Source of the DNA: Bacillota bacterium
GTDB taxonomy: Bacteria > Bacillota > Desulfitobacteriia > Desulfitobacteriales > Desulfitobacteriaceae
NCBI GenBank assembly: GCA_023390635.1
Contig: JAEWCM010000192.1
Span: 1-20,934 of the forward strand
Direction of reading: 5' to 3'
DNA length: 20,934 nt
The translations under genes were made by a program, and so were the position numbers. Below the pieces are notes generated by a model, which was not told the origin of the DNA, did not search any database, and saw only the letters and a program-made list of their open reading frames with translations. Below are positions 8,537 to 16,108 of the stretch, piece by piece; within the stretch, counting starts at the first letter, position 1, and the number at the start of each line of letters is the position of its first letter.

Positions 8537-9247
8537 GTGAATCGCTGGCAAAGAAATTTAGCCTTGCCCGTAACGATCGTTGCCATTGGACTGGGCTTCT
8601 TGATTTCCCTCCAGCTTCAGACCCAGAAAAGCGTTTCAGCGGCTCAGGAGCTTCAGGATAAGAGGACTGAATCCATTAAGGTGGTGCTGGAAAATTCCCT
8701 GAAGCAGAATGAAGCCTTAAAAGCCGAACATGAGAAGCTGACCAGTGAGATAGAGGAAACCCGTAAGGCGGGGGGAGTGTCTTCCGATGTGCTGGCAGAG
8801 ATTACTCAGGTCAACATTATGAACGGCACTCAGGAGGTTATGGGAACAGGGATAGAGATGACCCTTGACGACCGGGTACAGGAGCATAAAACCGTGATTC
8901 CCGTGTCGGTGGAAGATCTATCGAATCTGGTGAATACGCTCAGATATGCAGGAGCTGAAGCTATCAGCATTAACGGCCAGCGGATCGTAGCTTCCACAGC
9001 CATTGTTAACAGCGGCTCCTATATACTGATTAATAAGTCCAATATTACCAAGGTGGAAGGAGCTCCTTATGTGATTCAGGCCATCGGCAGGCAAGATTCC
9101 TTAGCGGATTACGCCAAGATTGTTGCCAATGAACTGAAGGTTAAGAATAGTATTAATATCAGTATCACTCGGAAAAGTGTACAAATACCTTCATATAAAG
9201 GTCCTTACAATTTTAAATATGGTCAGGCCTCTGATTCAGGGCATTAA
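8537..9247 (+). CDS. DUF881 family membrane-anchored protein (second of a tandem pair)
   Basis: A 236-residue paralogue of the preceding protein with the same layout: N-terminal membrane segment (~8-26), coiled-coil-like stretch (~36-80) and DUF881 domain with AEAISINGQRI and VIQAIGRQDSL. The two proteins share these blocks but are otherwise well diverged, so the duplication is old. The start is GTG at 8537, immediately after the upstream TAA, with a strong AAAGGAGGG inside the end of the upstream gene. No enzyme motif is visible. A role at the cell envelope or division site is a guess from family context only. Confidence 0.85.
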   Translation: MNRWQRNLALPVTIVAIGLGFLISLQLQTQKSVSAAQELQDKRTESIKVVLENSLKQNEALKAEHEKLTSEIEETRKAGGVSSDVLAEITQVNIMNGTQEVMGTGIEMTLDDRVQEHKTVIPVSVEDLSNLVNTLRYAGAEAISINGQRIVASTAIVNSGSYILINKSNITKVEGAPYVIQAIGRQDSLADYAKIVANELKVKNSINISITRKSVQIPSYKGPYNFKYGQASDSGH

Positions 9248-9302
9248 AAAGTTGATCGTGTGAATTACAGAGTAATCAACATCGGAGCGGGGGAGATATA
9301 AA

Positions 9303-10973
9303 GTGAAAAGTGATATTGAGATAGCCCAGGAGGCTCAAATGAAGCCGATTGCTCAAGTGGCCCAGATGATCGGCTTAGCTGAAGATGATCTGGAGTTTTA
9401 TGGAAAGTACAAAGCTAAAATCGGCCTTGAGGTCATGGACAGACTGGAGAATGCTCCCAACGGAAAATTGATTTTAGTAACTGCTATCAATCCTACCCCT
9501 GCCGGAGAGGGAAAGACCACCACTACCGTAGGTTTAGGTCAGGCACTATGCAGGATGGGCAAAAAAGCAATGATTGCTTTGCGCGAACCATCCTTGGGTC
9601 CTTGCTTTGGGATTAAAGGGGGGGCCGCTGGCGGAGGGTATGCTCAAGTGGTTCCAATGGAAGATATTAACCTGCATTTCACCGGAGACTTTCATGCCAT
9701 TACTTCGGCTCATAACCTGCTGGCGGCGATGCTGGACAATAGCATCCAACAAGGAAACCCCTTGAATATTGATCCCCGCCAGGTTGTTTTCCGTCGTGTA
9801 CTGGACATGAATGATCGGGCATTAAGGGATATTGTTATCGGCCTGGGTGGGAAGGCTAATGGGGTTCCGCGGGAAAGCGGGTTCGACATCACCGTGGCAT
9901 CTGAGATTATGGCCATTCTCTGCCTAGCAGAGAATTTAATGGATCTTAAAAGCCGTTTTGCTAAAATCGTGGTTGCCTATTCTTTTGAAGGAACTGCGGT
10001 AACTGCTCATGATTTGGGCGCTGAAGGGGCGATGGCTCTGTTAATGAAGGACGCCATTAAGCCAAATCTGGTACAGACGTTGGAAAATACGCCTGTATTT
10101 ATCCATGGCGGTCCTTTCGCCAATATTGCTCATGGTTGTAATAGTATCGTCGCTACCAAACTGGGTTTAAAGCTGGCTGATTATCTTGTCACTGAGGCAG
10201 GCTTCGGTGCGGACTTGGGAGCAGAGAAATTTTATGATCTAAAATGCCGGTTTGGCGGATTGAAACCTGATGCTGCGGTAATTGTGGCTACAGTTAGGGC
10301 CTTGAAGATGAATGGAGGATTGGCGAAAGACCAGTTGGGGGCGGAAAATCTGGATGCTCTGGCCAAAGGAATTGTCAATTTGGAAAAGCATATTGAGAAC
10401 ATGCATAAATTCGGTGTGCCGATTGTAGTGGCAGTGAACCGCTTCCCCACCGACACAGAGGCAGAACTCGATTATATTCGCCAACGCTGCCGCGAGCTGA
10501 GGACAGAGGTGGCTTTGTCTGAAGTCTTTGTGCACGGAGGTGAAGGCGGCAGAGAACTGGCAGAAATGCTTCTCAGTGTGTTGGAGAGTACACCGGCTGA
10601 CTTTAAACCTCTTTATGAAATGGAATCCACCATTGAAGAGAAAATCCAGACCATCTGCAAGGAGATTTATGGAGCGGCGGGGGTTAGTTTTACGAAAGAG
10701 GCCAAGGCCGGTATCAAGAAATATGAAGAGATGGGTTATGGACAGCTTCCGGTCTGCATGGCTAAGACGCAGTATTCTTTATCGGATGATCCCTCTTTAT
10801 TGGGGCGCCCTGAGGGATTTACAGTTACGGTGAGAGAAGTTCGCTTGTCGGCAGGCGCTGGATTTTTAGTGGCCATTAACGGGTCAATTATGACGATGCC
10901 TGGTTTACCCAAGCGCCCGGCAGCGATGAATATGGATATTGACAGTGCTGGAAGAATCAGCGGGTTATTTTAA
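9303..10973 (+). CDS. fhs: Formate--tetrahydrofolate ligase
   Basis: Fhs joins formate and THF using ATP to give 10-formyl-THF. It is an entry to the methyl branch of the Wood-Ljungdahl pathway and a supply of C1 units for purines. The 556-residue length matches clostridial enzymes (about 555-560). The P-loop-like [18 protein letters not shown] has GEGK at residues 68-71. Other family blocks follow, including [23 protein letters not shown]-domain-like [15 protein letters not shown] and a C-terminal [12 protein letters not shown]. The GTG start at 9303 has GGGGGAG 7 nt upstream. A terminator follows the stop. Its presence fits, but does not prove, acetogenic or C1 metabolism. Confidence 0.97.
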   Translation: MKSDIEIAQEAQMKPIAQVAQMIGLAEDDLEFYGKYKAKIGLEVMDRLENAPNGKLILVTAINPTPAGEGKTTTTVGLGQALCRMGKKAMIALREPSLGPCFGIKGGAAGGGYAQVVPMEDINLHFTGDFHAITSAHNLLAAMLDNSIQQGNPLNIDPRQVVFRRVLDMNDRALRDIVIGLGGKANGVPRESGFDITVASEIMAILCLAENLMDLKSRFAKIVVAYSFEGTAVTAHDLGAEGAMALLMKDAIKPNLVQTLENTPVFIHGGPFANIAHGCNSIVATKLGLKLADYLVTEAGFGADLGAEKFYDLKCRFGGLKPDAAVIVATVRALKMNGGLAKDQLGAENLDALAKGIVNLEKHIENMHKFGVPIVVAVNRFPTDTEAELDYIRQRCRELRTEVALSEVFVHGGEGGRELAEMLLSVLESTPADFKPLYEMESTIEEKIQTICKEIYGAAGVSFTKEAKAGIKKYEEMGYGQLPVCMAKTQYSLSDDPSLLGRPEGFTVTVREVRLSAGAGFLVAINGSIMTMPGLPKRPAAMNMDIDSAGRISGLF

Positions 10974-10986
10974 TAAAGACTTTTCC

Positions 10987-11021
10987 GGCCTTGGGAAGAA
11001 ATCCTCAGGGCCTTTTCTTTT
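10987..11021 (+). terminator. Intrinsic terminator after fhs
   Basis: A 9-bp stem (GGCCTTGGG at 10987-10995 with CTCAGGGCC at 11004-11012, two G-T wobbles) is followed by TTTTCTTTT. It ends the DUF881-fhs unit and isolates it from the folate cluster. Confidence 0.85.
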
Positions 11022-11070
11022 CTTGAGTCAGACTAAATTACAGCTTTAAACCTGTCGGGAGGAAAAGGCA

Positions 11071-11550
11071 GTGGAACGGATTAACCAGATTGTGAACAGT
11101 GCTTTTTTTCAGGAATCTATGAGAAAAACGGCGTCCTATGAACGTACACGTTCTTACTGTAAACATGGGATGGACCATGCTTTAACAGTTGCCAGAATTG
11201 CATATATTTATTTGCTGGAGCGGCGAAGTAGCCTTTCCAAAGAAATTATCTATGGGGCTGCTTTGCTTCACGATATTGGCCGGTTTGTCGAATATGAGAC
11301 AGGACAAGATCACGCAGAAGCAGGAGCAAGATTGGCCAGACCGTTATTGGAAGAGGCAGGGTTTGACGAAGGTGAAATTGAGACGATGGTTCAAGGAATC
11401 AGGGAACACCGGCAGCATGGAAAGGAAGGGCTAAGTCCTTTGGGCGAAGCCCTTGCCCTGGCTGACGATTGGGGAAGGGATTGCTGGGCTTGCGAGTCCC
11501 AGAATGATTGCTATAAATTTGGACCTCATATGTTGAAAATAGAATATTGA
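11071..11550 (+). CDS. HD-domain phosphohydrolase in folate cluster
   Basis: A 159-residue protein of the metal-dependent HD superfamily. Visible ligands are H32/H36 near the first helix, the HD doublet H67-D68 (ALLHDIGRF), a downstream REH (112-114) and D132/D133. The C-terminal part has a Cys pattern, C138, C141 and C147 (CWACESQNDCYKF), recurring in this type of clostridial HD protein. The GTG start at 11071 has GGGAGG 9-14 nt upstream. The gene runs almost directly into folP (14-nt gap), so a folate role is likely. One testable idea is removal of phosphate from a dihydroneopterin phosphate intermediate. The true substrate is not shown by the sequence. Confidence 0.8.
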   Translation: MERINQIVNSAFFQESMRKTASYERTRSYCKHGMDHALTVARIAYIYLLERRSSLSKEIIYGAALLHDIGRFVEYETGQDHAEAGARLARPLLEEAGFDEGEIETMVQGIREHRQHGKEGLSPLGEALALADDWGRDCWACESQNDCYKFGPHMLKIEY

Positions 11551-11564
11551 TGGTGAGGTGGGCT

Positions 11565-12776
11565 ATGAAGAATTACGGAATGCGCTGGGTGAGTTTGGAT
11601 GACAGAAAGCAGACTGCAGCAGCGCTGGAAAAAATAGGTTCAGATCCAGCAGGAGTTCAGGTTATGGCAGGAAAGGCAGTTTCCCGGGCTATTAAGATGG
11701 AGAGGGTTCCGCTAAGAGCGGCGCATATTCTCAAACAATCCATGCTGTCTCTGGGTGGGGATGTAGCGGTTCACCGTAACGTTATTGTCGGGACGGTGGA
11801 AGAGACCGATCTTTTGATGATGGGATCTCTGAAGCAATATGAAAAACTAGTGGTTAAGTTAGCTGCTCAACCCTTTGGCCTTAAAGAAATTGGTTTGCAA
11901 CTCAAAGCTATGCTGGCTCATCTGGAAACGCCAGCCTTCCGGACGTTAAATTGCCGAGGTCGTATTCTCACTTTAGGCGAACGTACTTTGATCATGGGGA
12001 TTCTTAATATTACCCCTGATTCTTTCTCCGACGGGGGAAGGTATTTTGACCTTGACAGGGCATTGGCTCAGGCTAAACGGTTAGTTGAAGAAGGGGCAGA
12101 TATTCTGGATATCGGTGCTGAATCGAGCAGGCCCGGGCATCAGGAAATTAGCGGTGAAGAAGAATGGACACGGTTGGAACCAGTGCTTAAGGTACTCGCC
12201 CGGGAGTTATCCGTCCCTATTTCACTGGACACAACAAAGGCTGAGGTCGCTGCCAGGGGATTGGAGGCAGGGGCCCATATCATTAACGATATTTGGGGTT
12301 TGCAGAGAGATCCTGACATGGCTCAAGTAGCTGGTAAATACCAGGCACCAGTGATTGTGATGCATAATCAGCAAGGTACGGAATACAGACATCTGATGGG
12401 AGATATCTTGTCTTTTTTCCGGCGCAGCATTGCGGTCGCTGAAGAGTATGGATTGAGCGGTGATCAGATTATTTTAGACCCGGGAATTGGCTTTGGGAAA
12501 AATACCGAACAGAATTTAGAAGTGATGGGAAGGCTGGAAGAAATTCGCGCTCTCGGCCATCCGCTACTTTTGGGAACTTCCAGAAAGTCAATGATCGGAA
12601 ATACGCTTAATTTGCCAGTGCCTGAAAGATTGGAAGGGACGATTGCCACTAGTGTATTGGGAGCTGCAGCGGGAGTGGACATTGTTCGAGTTCATGATGT
12701 AAGGGCCAATCGGCGTGCTGTGGAAATGACTGATGCCATTTGCCGTCAGCGAAGGGAGGTTTATGCGGGTGATTGA
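11565..12776 (+). CDS. folP: Dihydropteroate synthase with extra N-terminal domain
   Basis: DHPS condenses 6-hydroxymethyl-dihydropterin pyrophosphate with p-aminobenzoate to 7,8-dihydropteroate and is the sulfonamide target. The TIM-barrel part begins near residue 134. It shows MGILNITPDSFSDGG (144-158), DIGAESSRPG, SLDTTKAEVA, INDIWG, DPGIGFGK, GTSRKSMIG and RVHDV. Thr of the usual ESTRPG is Ser here. The protein has 403 residues against about 270-285 for a single-domain DHPS. The ~130 N-terminal residues form a separate unrecognised region. ATG 11565 has GAGGTGG just upstream and is preferred over TTG 11547 and ATG 11550, which lack a ribosome binding site. The 3' end overlaps folBK. Confidence 0.95.
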   Translation: MKNYGMRWVSLDDRKQTAAALEKIGSDPAGVQVMAGKAVSRAIKMERVPLRAAHILKQSMLSLGGDVAVHRNVIVGTVEETDLLMMGSLKQYEKLVVKLAAQPFGLKEIGLQLKAMLAHLETPAFRTLNCRGRILTLGERTLIMGILNITPDSFSDGGRYFDLDRALAQAKRLVEEGADILDIGAESSRPGHQEISGEEEWTRLEPVLKVLARELSVPISLDTTKAEVAARGLEAGAHIINDIWGLQRDPDMAQVAGKYQAPVIVMHNQQGTEYRHLMGDILSFFRRSIAVAEEYGLSGDQIILDPGIGFGKNTEQNLEVMGRLEEIRALGHPLLLGTSRKSMIGNTLNLPVPERLEGTIATSVLGAAAGVDIVRVHDVRANRRAVEMTDAICRQRREVYAGD

Positions 12777-13605
12777 CAGCAAGGATCATATTTCCCTTAG
12801 AGGGATGGAGTTTTATTCCTATCATGGGGTTTTGGCAGAGGAACAGACACTAGGACAAAGATTTATTGTGGATTTGGAACTCTATCTCGATTTAGCAAGA
12901 CCGGCAAAGTCGGACTTTGTGGAAGATACGGTTAACTATGCTTTGGTCTATGAAGAAGTAAAGAGGATTGTTGAGCAGGAACGAATGGAACTGATTGAAA
13001 CTTTGGCGCAACGGATAGCTGATCGGATACTGGGAAAGTTTCTGTGCCATATGGTGAGGGTGGTAGTGCATAAGCCTCAGGCACCTATTCCCGGTATCTT
13101 TACCGATGTGTCTGTCAGTGTAGAACGAAAAGCAGAACTGGTTCAAGTTTTTTTGAGCTTAGGGAGTAATCTGGGGAAAAGAGGATATAATCTGCGTGAG
13201 GGGTTACGCCACCTGAGCAGTCATCCTGGAATTGAGCTGGGTGCAGAGTCTTATATATACGAGTCTGAGCCTTGGGGTGTGGAGAATCAGCCTCCTTACT
13301 GGAATATGGCGGTGGAAATTAAGACGAACCTTAGTCCGGGCGAGTTGCTGAGAGTATGTCAGGATACGGAGAAGGCTTTGGGACGGATGAGGGAAGAACA
13401 CTGGGGTGCCCGTACTCTTGACGTGGATATATTGCTTTATGGAGAGCAGATCATAGTTCAACCTGAATTGACGGTACCTCATCCTTACCTGAAGGAAAGA
13501 GCCTTTGTCCTTGTGCCGTTGCTTGAGATCGCTCCTGAATTAAAATTGCCCACAGGGGAAGCTTTACATGAATTGCATGGCACAGGGAAGGTAGCGCTTG
13601 TCTAA
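12763..13605 (+). CDS. folBK: Bifunctional dihydroneopterin aldolase / HPPK (FolB-FolK fusion)
   Basis: This protein joins two successive folate enzymes: aldolase FolB makes 6-hydroxymethyl-dihydropterin, and pyrophosphokinase FolK activates it for FolP. FolB spans about residues 8-125 (GMEFYSYHGVLAEEQ, DTVNYA, and VVHKPQAP with K104). FolK spans about 128-280 (LSLGSNLG at 131-138, YESEPWG, and HWGARTLDVDILL with metal-binding D220 and D222). The 280-residue total is the sum of two normal domains, with no stop or shift between them. ATG 12763 lies only 3 nt after GGGAGG. GTG 12769, two codons later, has better spacing and is an alternative. It overlaps folP by 14 nt. The adjacent, fused arrangement fits substrate hand-over. 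Confidence 0.94.
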   Translation: MRVIDSKDHISLRGMEFYSYHGVLAEEQTLGQRFIVDLELYLDLARPAKSDFVEDTVNYALVYEEVKRIVEQERMELIETLAQRIADRILGKFLCHMVRVVVHKPQAPIPGIFTDVSVSVERKAELVQVFLSLGSNLGKRGYNLREGLRHLSSHPGIELGAESYIYESEPWGVENQPPYWNMAVEIKTNLSPGELLRVCQDTEKALGRMREEHWGARTLDVDILLYGEQIIVQPELTVPHPYLKERAFVLVPLLEIAPELKLPTGEALHELHGTGKVALV

Positions 13606-13952
13606 GGTTTTAATTTTAAGACCTCCTGAAAAGGTTAAGTATGAAAAACTGATTTTATCATTAGATACTGTAATTTTTATTTCAATTATAGTATTATTAA
13701 TAAGAAAAGATCATAGACAAAAGGTGTTCCTGATAGATTTCTGACTTAATGTTTTTGGAACAGACGGTATCGATGGAGAACTGTACTGTAGAGGAAAACA
13801 GTAGGGTCAATTTTAAAGTAACTAGAATGGGTATATGTTCATTTTAATATTTAAACCGCTTGGATCTGATCGAGACTGAGACGGGAAGGAAAAAGAATGG
13901 TGACACCTTCACGTTTCAGTGAGGTGTCTTTTTATTGTGAGGTGAGATATGG
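13606..13952 (+). other. 347-bp gene-free AT-rich region; candidate regulatory leader of the pantothenate genes
   Basis: No supported gene lies here; the longest + strand ORF (13749-13847, 32 codons) has no ribosome binding site. Local pairings seen are TGTTCC (13725-13730) with GGAACA (13757-13762), TACTGT (13784-13789) with ACAGTA (13798-13803), and the terminator hairpin at 13902-13928. AAGGTGT at 13721-13727 is also fully complementary to ACACCTT (13903-13909) in the terminator's 5' arm. Hexamers like -10 sites (TATAGT 13687-13692, TATTAT 13692-13697) occur without a good -35. I do not recognise a known riboswitch or T-box core. Regulation is inferred from layout. Confidence 0.5.
13902..13935 (+). 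terminator. Intrinsic terminator/attenuator just upstream of the DUF2520-panC-panD genes
   Basis: GACACC-T-TCAC (13902-13912) pairs with GTGAGGTGTC (13919-13928), giving 10 bp with one bulged T and a 6-nt loop. It is followed by TTTTTATT and preceded by an A-rich stretch. The ribosome binding site (GAGGTGAG, 13939-13946) and start codon (13953) come directly afterwards. No promoter fits between, so the downstream genes need read-through or antitermination. It may also end read-through from folBK. Confidence 0.75.
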
Positions 13953-14810
13953 ATGCGCTTTGCTGTAGTGGGAGCAGGTGTTGTGGGGACAGCTTTAGCT
14001 ACCCGGCTCCATGAAAAGGGTCATTATTGTATTGGCGTAAGTACGCGAAGTGAACGATCTTATTTGAGGTTTAATTCCTACACTGAGGGACATCGAAAAA
14101 ATTTGCGAGAATTGACGCAGCAAGCTCAGATTATTTTTGTTACGACTCAGGATCAGGAGATAAGAAATGCTGCGGAGGGGTTAGCTGCGAACTGGGACGG
14201 AGAGACAGGTCAGGTATGGATTCATTGTGCCGGGGCTTTTTCTTCACGCATTTTAGAAGTGGATGCAAAGCTGCCTGTTCGCTACTTGTCTCTTCATCCG
14301 CTACAAAGCTTTGCCGCGGTAGATACGGCATTGCAGTTGCTTTCTCAAACTCATTTTGGGATAGAAGGAGATTGTGTGGAAATCGGGGAGCGGATAGTTA
14401 ATGAACTGGGGGGAATTCCTCACAGCATTGAGACAGAGAAAAAGGCACTCTATCATGCTGCAGCAGTGATGGGCTCTAATTTTTTAGTTACTTTGGCAGA
14501 TTTAGCCTGTTCTTTCATGAGGGAGGCGGGGATGAAGAAAGATGAAGCGCTGGAGGCCCTGCTTCCCTTGATGAAAGGAAGTCTGTCAACAATCGAGTCT
14601 TTAAGGCTGCCTCAGGCCTTAACGGGACCTATTGCCCGAGGAGATGTGAAGACGGTGTCTGAACATATCGCTATAATGTCTCCGATACAGAAAGAAATAT
14701 ATCAATTGTTGAGCAGAGAAACGCTGAGATTGGCTGAGAACAAATGGAGTGCTGAGGGAGAAGAGTATCCGGAACAGACTAAGAAGGCGTTTCTAGAACT
14801 AATACAGTAG
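13953..14810 (+). CDS. Rossmann-fold DUF2520 protein, possible PanG-type ketopantoate reductase
   Basis: A 285-residue protein with an N-terminal NAD(P)-binding Rossmann fold (VVGAGVVGTALATRL, glycines G7, G9 and G12) and a C-terminal helical DUF2520 region, including YHAAAVMGSNFLVTLADLA and LTGPIARGDVKTV. The overall layout resembles ketopantoate reductases and other 6-phosphogluconate-dehydrogenase-like enzymes. The gene is directly upstream of panC and panD. From memory, PanG, an alternative ketopantoate reductase reported in Francisella and some Firmicutes, belongs to a family of this kind; I cannot verify that here. ATG 13953 has GAGGTGAG 6 nt upstream. The fold is clear; the reaction is inferred from neighbours. 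Confidence 0.75.
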   Translation: MRFAVVGAGVVGTALATRLHEKGHYCIGVSTRSERSYLRFNSYTEGHRKNLRELTQQAQIIFVTTQDQEIRNAAEGLAANWDGETGQVWIHCAGAFSSRILEVDAKLPVRYLSLHPLQSFAAVDTALQLLSQTHFGIEGDCVEIGERIVNELGGIPHSIETEKKALYHAAAVMGSNFLVTLADLACSFMREAGMKKDEALEALLPLMKGSLSTIESLRLPQALTGPIARGDVKTVSEHIAIMSPIQKEIYQLLSRETLRLAENKWSAEGEEYPEQTKKAFLELIQ

Positions 14811-14836
14811 GGATAATAAAGAAAGGACAGCGAAAA

Positions 14837-15679
14837 ATGAAAAGGACAGCTTATAAAGATGAAGTCAGGGAAATTGTTTCAAAGGCCAAAGCGGAGGGTA
14901 AAGAGATAGCCCTGGTTCCGACAATGGGATATTTGCATGAAGGACATCTGAGCTTGATTAGAGAGGCGGGGAAATCTGGGGCCTTTGTGGTTGTGAGTGT
15001 ATTTGTTAATCCAATCCAATTTGGCCCTAAAGAGGATCTTGCCAGCTATCCCAGAGATCTGGAACATGATGCAAGGGCTGCGGAAGCCGCCGGAGCGGGA
15101 TTGCTTTTTCATCCCGAGGAGGAAGAAATGTACTCCCGGCCTTTAGTGTGTTCGATTGATGTTGGAGAAATGGGGAAGATTTTGTGCGGAGCTTCCCGCC
15201 CAGGGCATTTTAACGGAGCGGCAACAGTCGTAAGCAAACTGCTGAATATTGTGCAACCTGCCCGGGCTTATTTTGGTTTAAAAGACTATCAGCAATATCT
15301 AATTATTAAAAAACTGGTTCACGACTTGGATTATCCTGTTGAGATTGTGGGGATGCCGATTGTTCGGGAAGAGGATGGGCTGGCAATGAGTTCACGTAAT
15401 GTATTTCTGAGTCGGGAAGAAAGGACGGAAGCTCTGGTTCTTTCCCACAGTCTATCTGAAGCAGCGGAACAAATAAAGTCGGGAGAAAAGCGGCGGTCAG
15501 CGGTAATTGAGTTTATTACAAACCGGATAAAGGCCACCAGTGGAGTCATCGATTATGTGGAACTAAGGAGAGCGAACGATCTTTCAGTCTGCGAAGAAAT
15601 TATGGGACAAATAGTGATTGCTTTAGCGGTGCGATTTGGAAAGACAAGGTTGATTGATAATATGATAGTGGAGGGATAA
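14837..15679 (+). CDS. panC: Pantothenate synthetase (pantoate--beta-alanine ligase)
   Basis: PanC joins pantoate and beta-alanine with ATP, via pantoyl-adenylate, to make pantothenate. The 280-residue length is typical. Conserved blocks are [13 protein letters not shown] with the HxGH signature at H34/H37, [34 protein letters not shown] and the KMSKS-like MSSRNVFLS. The ATG at 14837 has GAAAGGA upstream and lies 26 nt after the DUF2520 gene. panD follows 2 nt after the stop, so PanC receives beta-alanine made by the next gene's product. panB, which makes ketopantoate and is usually adjacent, is not in the window. Confidence 0.97.
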   Translation: MKRTAYKDEVREIVSKAKAEGKEIALVPTMGYLHEGHLSLIREAGKSGAFVVVSVFVNPIQFGPKEDLASYPRDLEHDARAAEAAGAGLLFHPEEEEMYSRPLVCSIDVGEMGKILCGASRPGHFNGAATVVSKLLNIVQPARAYFGLKDYQQYLIIKKLVHDLDYPVEIVGMPIVREEDGLAMSSRNVFLSREERTEALVLSHSLSEAAEQIKSGEKRRSAVIEFITNRIKATSGVIDYVELRRANDLSVCEEIMGQIVIALAVRFGKTRLIDNMIVEG

Positions 15680-15681
15680 GC

Positions 15682-16065
15682 GTGTTTAGAACGATGATGA
15701 AAGGAAAAATTCACAGAGCGGTAGTGACAGAAGCTAATTTGAATTATGTTGGCAGCATCACTATTGATGAAGAGTTGATGGAGAAAGCAGATATTTTGCC
15801 CAATGAAAAGGTTCAGGTCGTTGATAATAACAATGGAGCAAGGCTGGAAACCTACGTTATTCCTGGAGCAAAAGGTTCAGGCATCGTCTGTTTGAATGGA
15901 GCAGCGGCCCGCTTAGTTCAAGTAGGAGATGAAGTGATTATTATTTCTTATGGCATTTTTGATGATGCGGAGGCCCATCTGCATCAGCCAAAAATAGTGT
16001 TGGTTGATGAACAGAACCGGCCTACAGAAATGCTTGATAGAGAAATCCACGGTAACCGGAGGTAA
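15682..16065 (+). CDS. panD: Aspartate 1-decarboxylase (pyruvoyl-dependent)
   Basis: PanD decarboxylates L-aspartate to beta-alanine for PanC. The proenzyme cleaves itself at a Gly-Ser bond to form the pyruvoyl cofactor; that bond is G24-S25 here ([10 protein letters not shown]). The 127-residue length equals the usual Gram-positive size. Other conserved parts are [29 protein letters not shown] and the DEVIIISYG strand. The GTG start at 15682 has GGAGGG in the end of panC. The spacing to panC (2 nt) supports translational coupling. Confidence 0.97.
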   Translation: MFRTMMKGKIHRAVVTEANLNYVGSITIDEELMEKADILPNEKVQVVDNNNGARLETYVIPGAKGSGIVCLNGAAARLVQVGDEVIIISYGIFDDAEAHLHQPKIVLVDEQNRPTEMLDREIHGNRR

Positions 16066-16108
16066 AATATCAGGTAATTTCCAGAGACTTTATAGGGGGA
16101 GATACCGA

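Noticed and set aside
7961..8551. 196-codon open frame on the minus strand opposite the DUF881 genes
   Set aside because: It is a shadow of a well-supported + strand gene, with no recognisable protein family and no ribosome binding site. The same applies to the other minus-strand frames, such as 5554-5994 opposite ftsH.
13606..13623. Hairpin directly after folBK as its terminator
   Set aside because: The stem (GGTTTT with a partner ending in AAGACC) is weak and AT-rich, has a very small loop and no following T run.
13749..13847. 32-codon ORF in the gap before the pantothenate genes, possible leader peptide
   Set aside because: There is no ribosome binding site before the ATG and no run of informative codons; likely chance.
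13880..13935. T-box riboswitch before the DUF2520 gene
   Set aside because: The TGGTGACACC stretch only superficially resembles the T-box TGGNACC core; the flanking GGG and GCG parts and a separate antiterminator element are missing.
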